In this document: positions 1-6,259 of the stretch, one piece after another
How the letters are laid out: every line of letters starts with the position of its first letter
Numbering within the stretch: position 1 is the first letter of the stretch
Assembly (NCBI GenBank): GCA_964354145.1
Contig: CAYGXX010000020.1
Coordinates: 1-12,181, forward strand
Source of the DNA: UBA10110 sp964354145
GTDB taxonomy: Bacteria > Patescibacteriota > Kazan-3B-28 > UBA10110
Length of the DNA: 12,181 bases
Reading direction: 5' to 3'
Notes under the pieces: model-generated
The model's database searches: none
What the model was told of the DNA's origin: nothing
Seen by the model: the letters and a program-made list of their open reading frames with translations, nothing else
Made by a program: the position numbers and the translations under genes

Positions 1-80
1 TAACCCTCTCCCAAAATATGACTAATAGTTCTAGCCTTAGTGGGCGACTCGACAATAACTAATTTGGTTGATTCAGACAT
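1..80 (-). CDS. topA: DNA topoisomerase I, N-terminal fragment (runs off left edge)
   Basis: Only the first 26 codons are visible. They read MSESTKLVIVESPTKARTI and onward, the start of the TOPRIM domain of type IA topoisomerases, whose hallmark is a KLVIVESPxKAxTI beta strand containing the metal-coordinating Glu. The enzyme relaxes negatively supercoiled DNA by single-strand passage. The ATG at 80-78 lies 7 bp after the dprA stop, so the two are probably co-transcribed; the dprA-topA pair is a common bacterial arrangement. No strong Shine-Dalgarno is seen before the start. The catalytic Tyr and zinc-ribbon regions lie outside the window. The N-terminal motif is diagnostic, so the call is firm despite the short length. 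Confidence 0.88.
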   Translation of the reverse strand, partial: MSESTKLVIVESPTKARTISHILGEG

Positions 81-87
81 CTAACTT

Positions 88-972
88 TTAATTTGAGCGG
101 CAAGTAAATTTGCCGGCCCCAACATTTTTTACCATCCCCTTGATTTCCATCATCGTCAGTGTACTACCGACCCTTACCGTGTCAAGCTGAGTAAGATTGG
201 TCAACTCATTCACTGATAACCCGCCAGTTTGAGTACTAAGTATATTAATGATAGTTTGTTCTTCGGATGATAAATTCAGTGCGGGAGTGATCTGCTCAGC
301 TAAGGGAGCAATGCCTAGACTATTCAAAACATCCGTTAAGCGGGTAACCATTTGAGCCCCGTCCTTGATTAATTGGTTGGTGCCGGTTGCCTGCGGGGCA
401 AACATACTCCCGGCCACCGCAAATACTTCACGGCCAAACTGCAGTGCTAAATCGGTCGTGATTAAAGCGCCGCTTTTCTCCCCCGCCTCTACTACCAAGA
501 CCCCTCTTGAAAGACCAGCAATAATACGATTTCTAGCCGGAAAATGATGTTTCATGGGGGGAGTGCCTACCGGATACTCCGAGACCACCGCCCCGCCTCC
601 CTCAACAATTTGCTGAGCTAAATGCCAATTACTAGCAGGATAAAAACTCTCTCGGTCTAGTCCTGAACCAATGACAGCGATAGCTTTAGCGGAACCGACC
701 GCTTCGGTCAAGGCGATAGTGTCAATCCCGTAGGCAAGCCCGGACACAATTGTCAAATAATGACATAATTCTCGAGATAAACATCCGGCCGCTCTGATGC
801 CATAATCACTTGGCTTGCGCGAACCTACAATCGCCAGCGCTTCAGTCCGCAAAACCTCAGGATCTCCCCACACAAACAATTTAGCAGGAGGATCGAAAAT
901 CTGCCTCAGCAATTCAGGGTACCAGACATCACTTAAACCAACTTCTAAAAATTCCAATGATTTTTTAATCAA
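88..972 (-). CDS. dprA: DNA-processing protein DprA (DNA uptake / RecA loading)
   Basis: This 294-residue protein matches the DprA/Smf family, which binds incoming single-stranded DNA in the cytoplasm and loads RecA during natural transformation. The Rossmann-like core is complete: AIVGSRKPSDYG (about 47-58), SGLAYGID (77-84), AVIGSGLDRESFYP (99-112), SEYPVGTPP (131-139), HHFPARNRIIAGLS (142-155), EAGEKSGALITT (162-173). The C-terminal winged-helix (DML1-like) domain spans about 235-292. The N-terminal SAM domain of longer homologues is absent. The start is TTG at 972-970; no ATG lies upstream in frame before the divergent promoter region, and the family motif YPELL begins by residue 18. It heads a unit with topA. 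Presence of dprA suggests DNA uptake ability, but no other competence gene is visible here. Confidence 0.93.
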   Translation of the reverse strand: MIKKSLEFLEVGLSDVWYPELLRQIFDPPAKLFVWGDPEVLRTEALAIVGSRKPSDYGIRAAGCLSRELCHYLTIVSGLAYGIDTIALTEAVGSAKAIAVIGSGLDRESFYPASNWHLAQQIVEGGGAVVSEYPVGTPPMKHHFPARNRIIAGLSRGVLVVEAGEKSGALITTDLALQFGREVFAVAGSMFAPQATGTNQLIKDGAQMVTRLTDVLNSLGIAPLAEQITPALNLSSEEQTIINILSTQTGGLSVNELTNLTQLDTVRVGSTLTMMEIKGMVKNVGAGKFTCRSN

Positions 973-996
973 CCAATATTATGTATAATGTGGGCG
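961..996. promoter_or_regulatory. Divergent promoter region between dprA and the AI-2E-type gene
   Basis: A perfect -10 hexamer TATAAT lies on the plus strand at 984-989, with only a T-rich -35 substitute near 961-966. It would start transcription near 996, about 40 nt before the ATG at 1036. On the minus strand the same AT-rich block offers weaker hexamers (TATACA) for dprA. The -10 match is seen directly; assigning it to both genes is inference. Confidence 0.4.
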
Positions 997-1035
997 GCAG
1001 TAGTAATATTCCCGACCTATTTCACTATAACAACA

Positions 1036-2067
1036 ATGAATCAAAAAACTATTCTTGATATCTCCACTGAATCCATTCTTAAGGTCGTTCTGGTTCTGCT
1101 AGTGCTCTGGTTTTTATATTTCGTACGCGATATTATCGCTATTATCTTCGTGTCAATTATTATCGCCTCAGCTCTTTCGCCAGTAGTGGACACGGTTTGC
1201 AAAAGTAAATGTCCCCGAGTAATCGCTGTTATCCTGGTATATTTGATCATCCTGGCTATTCTCAGTGCGATAGTCTATTTCATAGTACCCCCCTTAATTA
1301 CCCAAATCCAACAGTTGGCCGCTACACTACCGGATTACTTAAAAACCTTCGGTAATTTAATCACCAGCCTTAAAAATATCAGTAACAACGCTTGGCTCAA
1401 TGCCTCTCAGGAAACCCTTAATTCATTATCTAATTTCTTGGGTGGATTCTTACAAAACATCTTTAACACCACAATCGGGTTCTTTAATGGTGCCGCTGCC
1501 TTGGCCGTGATGTTTATCTTGACCCTTTATTTAATCTTGGATGAGGATGGTATTAAGAAGTTCTTTATATCATTATTTCCTATCAAACAAAAAACTCGAC
1601 TCATCACCATTGCTAACAAAATCGGAGTGAAACTCGGAGGCTGGCTCCGGGGACAAGTTGTTTTGGGAATAGCGGTCGGCCTAATTGTCTATATCGGACT
1701 GATTTTGATGCATATCCCCTATGCGCTAACCCTGGCCACCCTAGCCGGGATATTAGAAATCATCCCCATTATCGGCCCTATTGTATCCGCTATCCCAGCT
1801 ATCATAATAGCTTTTACCATTTCGCCTACCACTGCTCTGATGGTAACTATATTTTATATTCTAGTGCAGGAATTAGAAAATAAACTCCTGGTTCCTAAAG
1901 TAATGCAATATACAGTCGGTCTAAATCCCATCAGTATTATCATCATTATTCTGATCGGCGCTAAGCTTATGGGCATTCTCGGTATGCTGCTCGCTGTCCC
2001 TGTTGCCTCTGTCTTCTACGTTATCCTTGAGGAATGGCCTCTAATTAACAGTTCGCGCAAAGGTTAA
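1036..2067 (+). CDS. AI-2E family (PerM-like) membrane transporter
   Basis: This 343-residue protein is very hydrophobic, with about seven to eight membrane segments. It carries signatures of the AI-2E/PerM/UPF0118 family: an N-terminal helix pair (about 15-48), then the block with GGWLRGQVVLGIAVG, the IPIIGPIVSAIPA loop, and the C-terminal NKLLVPKVMQYTVGLNP and GILGMLLAVPVASV motifs. Members export small molecules or exchange ions; the substrate here cannot be read from sequence, and the autoinducer name should not be taken as function. An ATG at 988 is in frame, but it overlaps the TATAAT box and would add 16 atypical residues, so the ATG at 1036 is preferred. No clear Shine-Dalgarno precedes it. 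The stop codon overlaps that of convergent uvrB. Confidence 0.88.
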   Translation: MNQKTILDISTESILKVVLVLLVLWFLYFVRDIIAIIFVSIIIASALSPVVDTVCKSKCPRVIAVILVYLIILAILSAIVYFIVPPLITQIQQLAATLPDYLKTFGNLITSLKNISNNAWLNASQETLNSLSNFLGGFLQNIFNTTIGFFNGAAALAVMFILTLYLILDEDGIKKFFISLFPIKQKTRLITIANKIGVKLGGWLRGQVVLGIAVGLIVYIGLILMHIPYALTLATLAGILEIIPIIGPIVSAIPAIIIAFTISPTTALMVTIFYILVQELENKLLVPKVMQYTVGLNPISIIIIILIGAKLMGILGMLLAVPVASVFYVILEEWPLINSSRKG

Positions 2068-4079
2068 CTCCGGATCTGATTTTTCAAGAAATCAATCTCA
2101 TCACGGAGCTCAATCGCAGTTTCAAAATCTAGATTCCGGGCGGCTAAATCCATCCGGTTTTCTAAATCAGCGACGAGAAGCTGTAATTCATCTTTATTGG
2201 CATTTCTTGCAAACCGAGATAATTTGCGTTTTTCATCGAACTCTCGCTTAGCTTCCGTCTCCTTTGCTTCAGTCGCAATACTGACAATCTTCCGCACAAT
2301 AGAAGTGGGAGTAATCTTGTGTTGTTTATTATAGACTAGTTGTTTTTCCCGCCGCCGACTGGCTTCTTCCATTGCTGCTTGCATTGAACCAGTAACTCGA
2401 TCAGCATACATAATCACCCTCCCGTCAATGTTGCGAGAAGCTCGGCCAAAAGTTTGGATAAGAGAGGTACGAGAACGTAAGAACCCCTCTTTATCAGCAT
2501 CTAAAATCGCAACTAGCGAGACCTCAGGCAAATCTAACCCCTCCCGCAATAAATTAATCCCGACTATGACATCAAATTTACCTAGCCGTAAATCCCGAAG
2601 GATTTCGATGCGCTCTAGTGTTTCTACATCCGAATGCAAATATCGTACTTTAATCCCTTGATCACTCAAAAAGTCAGTTAAGTCTTCTGCCATCTTTTTG
2701 GTCAATGTAGTCACTAGTACGCGCTGACCTTTTGCTACTACTTTACTAATTTCACTCATCAAATCATCGATCTGGCCAGTGATCGGCCGCACCTCTACTT
2801 CTGGATCCACCAGTCCCGTGGGCCGCACAATCTGCTCGACTACTTGCCCGCCTTGACTCGGCGGCGAGGTAGGCTGGCTTAACTTTAATTCATAGTCATC
2901 CGGGGTCGCCGAAACATACACTACTTGATTAATATGTTGCGCAAATTCATCAAACCTTAATGGCCTATTATCCAACGCACTGGGCAACCGAAAACCATGC
3001 TCAATTAAAGTTATTTTTCGTGAATGATCGCCTTCGTACATCCCCCGAATTTGTGGGATAGTCATATGCGATTCGTCAATAAACATCAGGAAATCCTTCG
3101 GAAAGTAATCAAGTAGAGTGGATGGCATTTCGCCACTAGCCCGTCCCGACAAATACCGGGAATAATTTTCAATTCCAGAGACATAACCCACTTCCTTCAG
3201 CATTTCCATATCGTAACGGGTCCGTTGCTCTAAGCGCTGAGCTTCTACTAATTTATTCATTGATCGCAACTCTTTCAATCGCCGTTGCAACTCTTCTTCT
3301 ATCTCAATAATGGCTTGGTCAATGCGCTCCACTGGGGTCACAAAATGTTTCGCCGGGTAGATTTCTAATACAGCAAGACTAGCCACTACTTCACCCGTCA
3401 AATAATCAATCTGTTTGATCTTCTCTACAGTATCTCCAAAAAATTCGATGCGATAAGCCGTATCGCTATAGGCCGGAAATATTTCCAGCACCTCGCCCTG
3501 TACCCGGAAAACCCCTCGAATAAAATTAACGTCATTGCGTTGATATTGGATATCAACCAAACGCCGGAGTAATGCCTCGCGGATATATTTTCCCCCTACT
3601 CGAATTTCCACTGCTGTGTTTCGATAATCCTCGGGGGATCCTAAACCATAAATGCACGAGACCGAAGCCACAATCAACACATCGGAGCGAGTGAGTAGTG
3701 CTTGGGTAGCTGCATGGCGCAATTTATCAATCTCTTCATTAATGGAAGCATCTTTAGCGATATAGGTATCCGTCCGGGGGACGTAGGCCTCTGGCTGGTA
3801 ATAATCATAATAAGATACAAAATAATGGACGGCATTCTTCGGAAATAAATCTTTGAATTCAGCTGCCAATTGAGCAGCGAGAGTTTTATTATGAGCAATA
3901 ACTAGAGTAGGTTTTTGAATCTCTTCCACTACTTTAGCCATCGTGAAGGTCTTCCCCGAACCAGTTACTCCCAGAAGGGTCTGGTGCTGATAACCTTTAT
4001 GCAAACCCTCCACTAGTTTCTTGATCGCCATCGGTTGGTCCCCTGATGGTCTAAACTTACTAACTAATTTGAACTCCAT
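2064..4079 (-). CDS. uvrB: Excinuclease ABC subunit B (nucleotide excision repair helicase)
   Basis: At 671 residues this is a full-length UvrB, the damage-verifying ATPase that takes DNA from UvrA and recruits UvrC. Visible elements in order are: Walker A GVTGSGKT (37-44), the Tyr-rich beta-hairpin region YYDYYQPEAYVPRTD (90-104), Walker B-type DESH (335-338), VYVSATPDDYEL (387-398), motif VI QTFGRASRN (542-550), and a C-terminal UVR domain (about 635-671) that contacts UvrC. A small insertion, QPTSPPSQGGQ (about 402-412), sits where E. coli UvrB has a shorter linker; see findings. The start is ATG at 4079-4077 without an obvious Shine-Dalgarno. Upstream lie element R1 and trmD in the same direction, so it may be the last gene of the rpsP unit or have its own weak promoter. 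Confidence 0.97.
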   Translation of the reverse strand: MEFKLVSKFRPSGDQPMAIKKLVEGLHKGYQHQTLLGVTGSGKTFTMAKVVEEIQKPTLVIAHNKTLAAQLAAEFKDLFPKNAVHYFVSYYDYYQPEAYVPRTDTYIAKDASINEEIDKLRHAATQALLTRSDVLIVASVSCIYGLGSPEDYRNTAVEIRVGGKYIREALLRRLVDIQYQRNDVNFIRGVFRVQGEVLEIFPAYSDTAYRIEFFGDTVEKIKQIDYLTGEVVASLAVLEIYPAKHFVTPVERIDQAIIEIEEELQRRLKELRSMNKLVEAQRLEQRTRYDMEMLKEVGYVSGIENYSRYLSGRASGEMPSTLLDYFPKDFLMFIDESHMTIPQIRGMYEGDHSRKITLIEHGFRLPSALDNRPLRFDEFAQHINQVVYVSATPDDYELKLSQPTSPPSQGGQVVEQIVRPTGLVDPEVEVRPITGQIDDLMSEISKVVAKGQRVLVTTLTKKMAEDLTDFLSDQGIKVRYLHSDVETLERIEILRDLRLGKFDVIVGINLLREGLDLPEVSLVAILDADKEGFLRSRTSLIQTFGRASRNIDGRVIMYADRVTGSMQAAMEEASRRREKQLVYNKQHKITPTSIVRKIVSIATEAKETEAKREFDEKRKLSRFARNANKDELQLLVADLENRMDLAARNLDFETAIELRDEIDFLKNQIRS

Positions 4080-4111
4080 ATAATCACAATCTAAATGGTC
4101 TCGTTTTCTAG

Positions 4112-4276
4112 CCAGCCATTGGAGGAGGGATGTGATGAAATGAGTAAAATCTCTGTGGGCGGAGCTGTTGTTTGAGCCCGCAGGGCGAGTTCAGTGAGAG
4201 CGCCCAGAGATTTTTGCCATTGAACAATCCCGACGAACTGGCTGGAGCTTTGGTGTTACCTTTCTAGAAAGGTAAC
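4112..4276 (+). repeat. R1: dispersed structured intergenic element, copy 1
   Basis: This lies between the trmD stop and the uvrB start. The nested inverted repeats are: CCAGCCA (4112-4118) with TGGCTGG (4239-4245); GGGAT (4127-4131) with ATCCC (4227-4231); a 14-bp arm (4146-4161 with 4201-4214, bulge of 2 nt); and a central GCCC-GCA-GGGC hairpin (4176-4186). Unpaired ATTGGAG (4118-4124), GGA/GAGA and CGAC (4231-4234) match the other copies. It ends in a perfect 22-bp palindrome (4255-4276, arms GTTACCTTTCT/AGAAAGGTAAC). Stem sequences are mostly unlike those of R2-R4, yet the pairing is kept. Orientation was assigned with ATTGGAG first. Confidence 0.85.
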
Positions 4277-4305
4277 AAGAAATAAAAAGGTTTGCATTAT
4301 TGTAA

Positions 4306-4332
4306 GATCCTGAAACAAGCTTAGGATGACGG
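4306..4332 (+). repeat. Small palindromic repeat, copy A (imperfect)
   Basis: A 27-nt unit beginning GATCCTGAAAC and ending AGGATGACGG sits 5 bp downstream of the trmD stop (minus strand). It differs at three positions from the copy inside the DUF177 gene (7350-7376). Here the stem is degraded (ATCCT/AGGAT plus AA/TT), whereas the other copy has a perfect 9-bp stem. It lies between trmD and R1. Confidence 0.75.
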
Positions 4333-4337
4333 AATTG

Positions 4338-4988
4338 TTATTTAGAATGCTTGCTTCTCCACTCGGCGATTTTTTTATGATTGCCTGACAGAAGAACAGC
4401 TGGCACTTTTTTACCCTCAAAAACTTCTGGGCGAGTATATTGGGGATACTCCAAATAAAATTTATCGCTATAGCTCTCATCTCCGAGCGATGGTTCGTTA
4501 CCAATGACCCCCGGGAGTAGTCGGATGATGGACTCCAACATCGCTAAGGCGGCTACCTCTCCGCCCATCAGAACAAACTCGCCCAAACTTAATTTGATAT
4601 CTATATATTTCTCAATCCGGGCATCGATGCCTTCATAGCGGCCACAGATAAACACAATATGCTTATACTTCTTAGCGAATTGAAGAGCTACTCTTTGGTC
4701 AAAAATCTTCTTGCTTGGCGCCAACAAAATTATCAGAGTCCCTACGATTCTCTTTTTGCCAATTGCTTTGCGGATGGCAGCCACCAGCGGCGCAACTTTC
4801 ATAATCATCCCCGCCCTTCCACCACCGTACGGCAAATCATCCACTGTTCGATGGGCATCAGTGGTAAAATCTCGGGGATTAATGGTCTGCACCTTAACCT
4901 TACCGGTGCGGATAGCTTTTGCCAACAATCCTTCTTTGCAGAAGTCCTCAACGAGCCCCGGGAAAATTGTGATAAATGTGAACTTCAT
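4338..4988 (-). CDS. trmD: tRNA (guanine-N1)-methyltransferase TrmD
   Basis: TrmD methylates N1 of G37 in tRNAs reading CNN codons, using SAM bound in a trefoil knot, and so prevents +1 frameshifts. Seen here: VDDLPYGGGRAGM (49-61), the knot segments CGRYEGIDARI (115-125) and SLGEFVLMGGEVA (134-146), then LPGVIGNEPSLGDESYSD (158-175) with D170 aligned to the catalytic Asp (E. coli D169), and YPQYTRPEVFEGKKVP. The protein stops at residue 216, just after the SGNHKKIAEWR motif. E. coli TrmD (255 residues) continues with a further helical tail, so this form is short but keeps the active site. The start ATG at 4988 has only a weak purine run upstream. The usual neighbours rimM and rplS are not here. 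Confidence 0.96.
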   Translation of the reverse strand: MKFTFITIFPGLVEDFCKEGLLAKAIRTGKVKVQTINPRDFTTDAHRTVDDLPYGGGRAGMIMKVAPLVAAIRKAIGKKRIVGTLIILLAPSKKIFDQRVALQFAKKYKHIVFICGRYEGIDARIEKYIDIKLSLGEFVLMGGEVAALAMLESIIRLLPGVIGNEPSLGDESYSDKFYLEYPQYTRPEVFEGKKVPAVLLSGNHKKIAEWRSKHSK

Positions 4989-5033
4989 ATCTCTACATTA
5001 TTGTAACCCCTTAATCTTAACCTGATCTTTTGA

Positions 5034-5094
5034 ATCAGCCATTGGAGTTCGAGCGCACCAGTCAATGCTACAGCGTAGACCCATGCGCTCTGAT
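5034..5094 (+). repeat. R2a: partial or divergent copy of the structured element, abutting R2
   Basis: It carries the head motif ATTGGAG (5041-5047) followed by TTCGAGCG as in R3 and R4. It forms its own hairpin: ATCA (5034-5037) with TGAT (5091-5094) and a perfect 7-bp stem GAGCGCA (5051-5057) with TGCGCTC (5084-5090), plus a small CTA-CAGCG-TAG hairpin (5068-5078). It lacks the terminal palindrome and the CGAC 3' motif. R2 begins 8 bp further on with its own ATTGGAG, so this looks like the head of a second copy or an internal rearrangement. Confidence 0.65.
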
Positions 5095-5101
5095 CTTAAC
5101 C

Positions 5102-5250
5102 CGGGCATTGGAGCCCGAATGTCCTGAATCCAGAAAATTCCCGTTGCGAAGCCCGTTGTCTATTAGGGCGAGAGCAGTAAGGGAATTTTCTTGAGATGAA
5201 TAATGAGGGCGACTGCCCGAAACTTTTGGCCACTTTTCTAGAAAAGTGGC
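5102..5250 (+). repeat. R2: dispersed structured intergenic element, copy 2
   Basis: This lies between the khpA stop (10 bp away) and the trmD start. Nested arms are: CGGGCA (5102-5107) with TGCCCG (5214-5219); GCCC (5113-5116) with GGGC (5207-5210); a perfect 11-bp arm AGAAAATTCCC (5132-5142) with its complement at 5181-5191; and a central hairpin TTGC-GAA-GCCC / GGGC-GAGA-GCAG (5144-5177) with loop GTTGTCTATTA. It ends in a perfect 22-bp palindrome (5229-5250, arms GCCACTTTTCT/AGAAAAGTGGC). The loop and internal-loop bases match R3; the stems do not. Confidence 0.88.
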
Positions 5251-5259
5251 TTAAGGGCT

Positions 5260-5601
5260 TTATTCTGCGGTTAATTCTTGCAAATCTTCCTTAGTGGTTG
5301 TTCCGGCTGCACTACGGGGCACTTCTTCGTTAGACCGACGACCACCAGCTCCACCCTCGGGCTCAATGATCTTAAGATTGATCCGAGCATTGATCTGGGC
5401 ACCTAATACCCTAAGTAACGTCCGGATAGCCTTAGCGGTTTGACCCTCTTTGCCGATAATCTTCCCCATATCCTCCGGTGCAACAGTCAACTCAATGAGC
5501 ACGCCCATCTCATCAACTTTGCGCTCCACTTGGACCTTGTCTGGATTATCGACAATGGCTTTCACCACGTACTCAACAAAATTCTTATCTTTATCGCCCA
5601 T
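5260..5601 (-). CDS. khpA: KH-domain RNA-binding protein KhpA
   Basis: This is a 113-residue single-KH protein of the KhpA/YlqC family, a small cytoplasmic RNA-binding protein that in other bacteria partners with KhpB and affects cell elongation and ribosome-related RNA processing. The KH fold covers about 8-80, with the RNA-gripping GxxG loop as GKEG (50-53) in the stretch GKIIGKEGQTAKAIRTLL. A Gly/Arg/Glu-rich tail (82-113) extends beyond the usual length of about 75-85 residues. The ATG at 5601 is preceded by GGGAGG only 3 nt away, a close but credible ribosome binding site. It lies 36 bp after rpsP, the standard rpsP-khpA order; element R2 follows before trmD. Confidence 0.93.
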   Translation of the reverse strand: MGDKDKNFVEYVVKAIVDNPDKVQVERKVDEMGVLIELTVAPEDMGKIIGKEGQTAKAIRTLLRVLGAQINARINLKIIEPEGGAGGRRSNEEVPRSAAGTTTKEDLQELTAE

Positions 5602-5637
5602 GTTCCTCCCTGAACTTAAACTAATATGCTTGATAAA

Positions 5638-6144
5638 TTATTTAGTTTTTTCTGGTTCTGCAGCTGGTGCTTCTCCCTTATTCTCGTCATCCTGCTTGTC
5701 CGCCATAGTTCCAGCGACGGCGGAAACTTGATCACCATTCAGGATCTCTGGAGTTTCCACTTCCGGGGTTGTTTCGTTAGCAACCTCTGTCGCCGGCTGC
5801 TCTCCAACTGAAGTTGTTTTCTCAACCTGTTTTTCCTCAGCTGCCGGAGCAGCTTCTGCTGGTTTAGCCTGCTTCTTTGGCACCTTATGATATTCCACCA
5901 CTGGTAAACTAAATCCCTGCTTATTCAAAAGTTTAGCCACTGTATTGGTAGGCTTAGCTCCTTTGGAGATCCAATACTCCACCCGGTCTTTTTGGACAAC
6001 CAGGGGTTGATCCAAAGCCGTGGGGTTGTAACTCCCCACTATCTCGACAAATTTTCCATCCGTGGGCATGCTGTTTTCCGCGACCGTAATGCGGTACATC
6101 GGTAGATTGCGTCTGCCTTTACGGGATAATCTGATAACTAACAA
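5638..6144 (-). CDS. rpsP: 30S ribosomal protein S16 with long low-complexity tail
   Basis: Residues 1 to about 85 are a standard S16 (MLVIRLSRKGRRN, YRITVAENSMPTDGKFVEIVGSYNP, RVEYWISKGAKPTNTVAKLL), a primary 16S-binding protein of the small subunit. About 80 further residues are rich in Ala, Glu, Pro, Thr and Lys, end in PEKTK, and have no recognisable fold. Ordinary S16 is about 80-90 residues, so the tail doubles the protein. The start is TTG at 6144-6142, set by the conserved MLVIRL opening; AAGG lies about 8 nt upstream. A promoter with TTGACA and a 17-bp spacer precedes it. It leads the rpsP-khpA-trmD unit; rimM, usually between khpA and trmD, is missing. Confidence 0.95.
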   Translation of the reverse strand: MLVIRLSRKGRRNLPMYRITVAENSMPTDGKFVEIVGSYNPTALDQPLVVQKDRVEYWISKGAKPTNTVAKLLNKQGFSLPVVEYHKVPKKQAKPAEAAPAAEEKQVEKTTSVGEQPATEVANETTPEVETPEILNGDQVSAVAGTMADKQDDENKGEAPAAEPEKTK

Positions 6145-6180
6145 TTTCTTGCCTTACTACCTTAACCTTAAAGCCCCTAT

Positions 6181-6209
6181 AAGATATGATAAAATCCCCC
6201 ACCTGTCAA
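6181..6209 (-). promoter_or_regulatory. Promoter of the rpsP unit
   Basis: On the minus strand a perfect -35 TTGACA (6209-6204) is followed by a 17-bp spacer and a -10 TATCTT (6186-6181, 4 of 6 consensus bases). It predicts a start near 6174 and a leader of about 30 nt before the TTG of rpsP. It lies just beyond the terminator of the upstream gene. Confidence 0.65.
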
Positions 6210-6229
6210 TTGGAGTATTTTTTGGCACG

Positions 6230-6252
6230 AAAAAGCCCCGATCTCTCGGGGC
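6230..6252 (-). terminator. Rho-independent terminator of the zinc-module gene
   Basis: A 7-bp perfect GC-rich stem, GCCCCGA/TCGGGGC with loop TCTC (6235-6252), lies 7 bp after the stop at 6260. Read on the minus strand it is followed by five T residues (6234-6230). It isolates this gene from the rpsP promoter immediately downstream. Confidence 0.82.
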
Positions 6253-6259
6253 AAAAAGT

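Noticed and set aside
988..1035. Start of the AI-2E-type gene at ATG 988
   Set aside because: That ATG overlaps the TATAAT box and would add residues unlike the family; the ATG at 1036 fits better.
4255..4276. Terminal palindromes as Rho-independent terminators
   Set aside because: They are AT-rich dyads without a following T-run on either strand, and some lie between genes of one operon.
4659..5025. Plus-strand open frames opposite trmD
   Set aside because: They are shadows of the trmD coding pattern, with no start signal or recognisable protein.
5144..5177. R elements as tRNA genes or integron attC sites
   Set aside because: There is no cloverleaf, no T-loop GTTCRA in the right place, and no paired attC core sites or integrase in the window; the nested single-axis fold does not match.
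6209..6215. ATTGGAG upstream of the rpsP -35 box as a further R element head
   Set aside because: No second stem, central hairpin or palindrome follows, so a chance 7-mer is likely.
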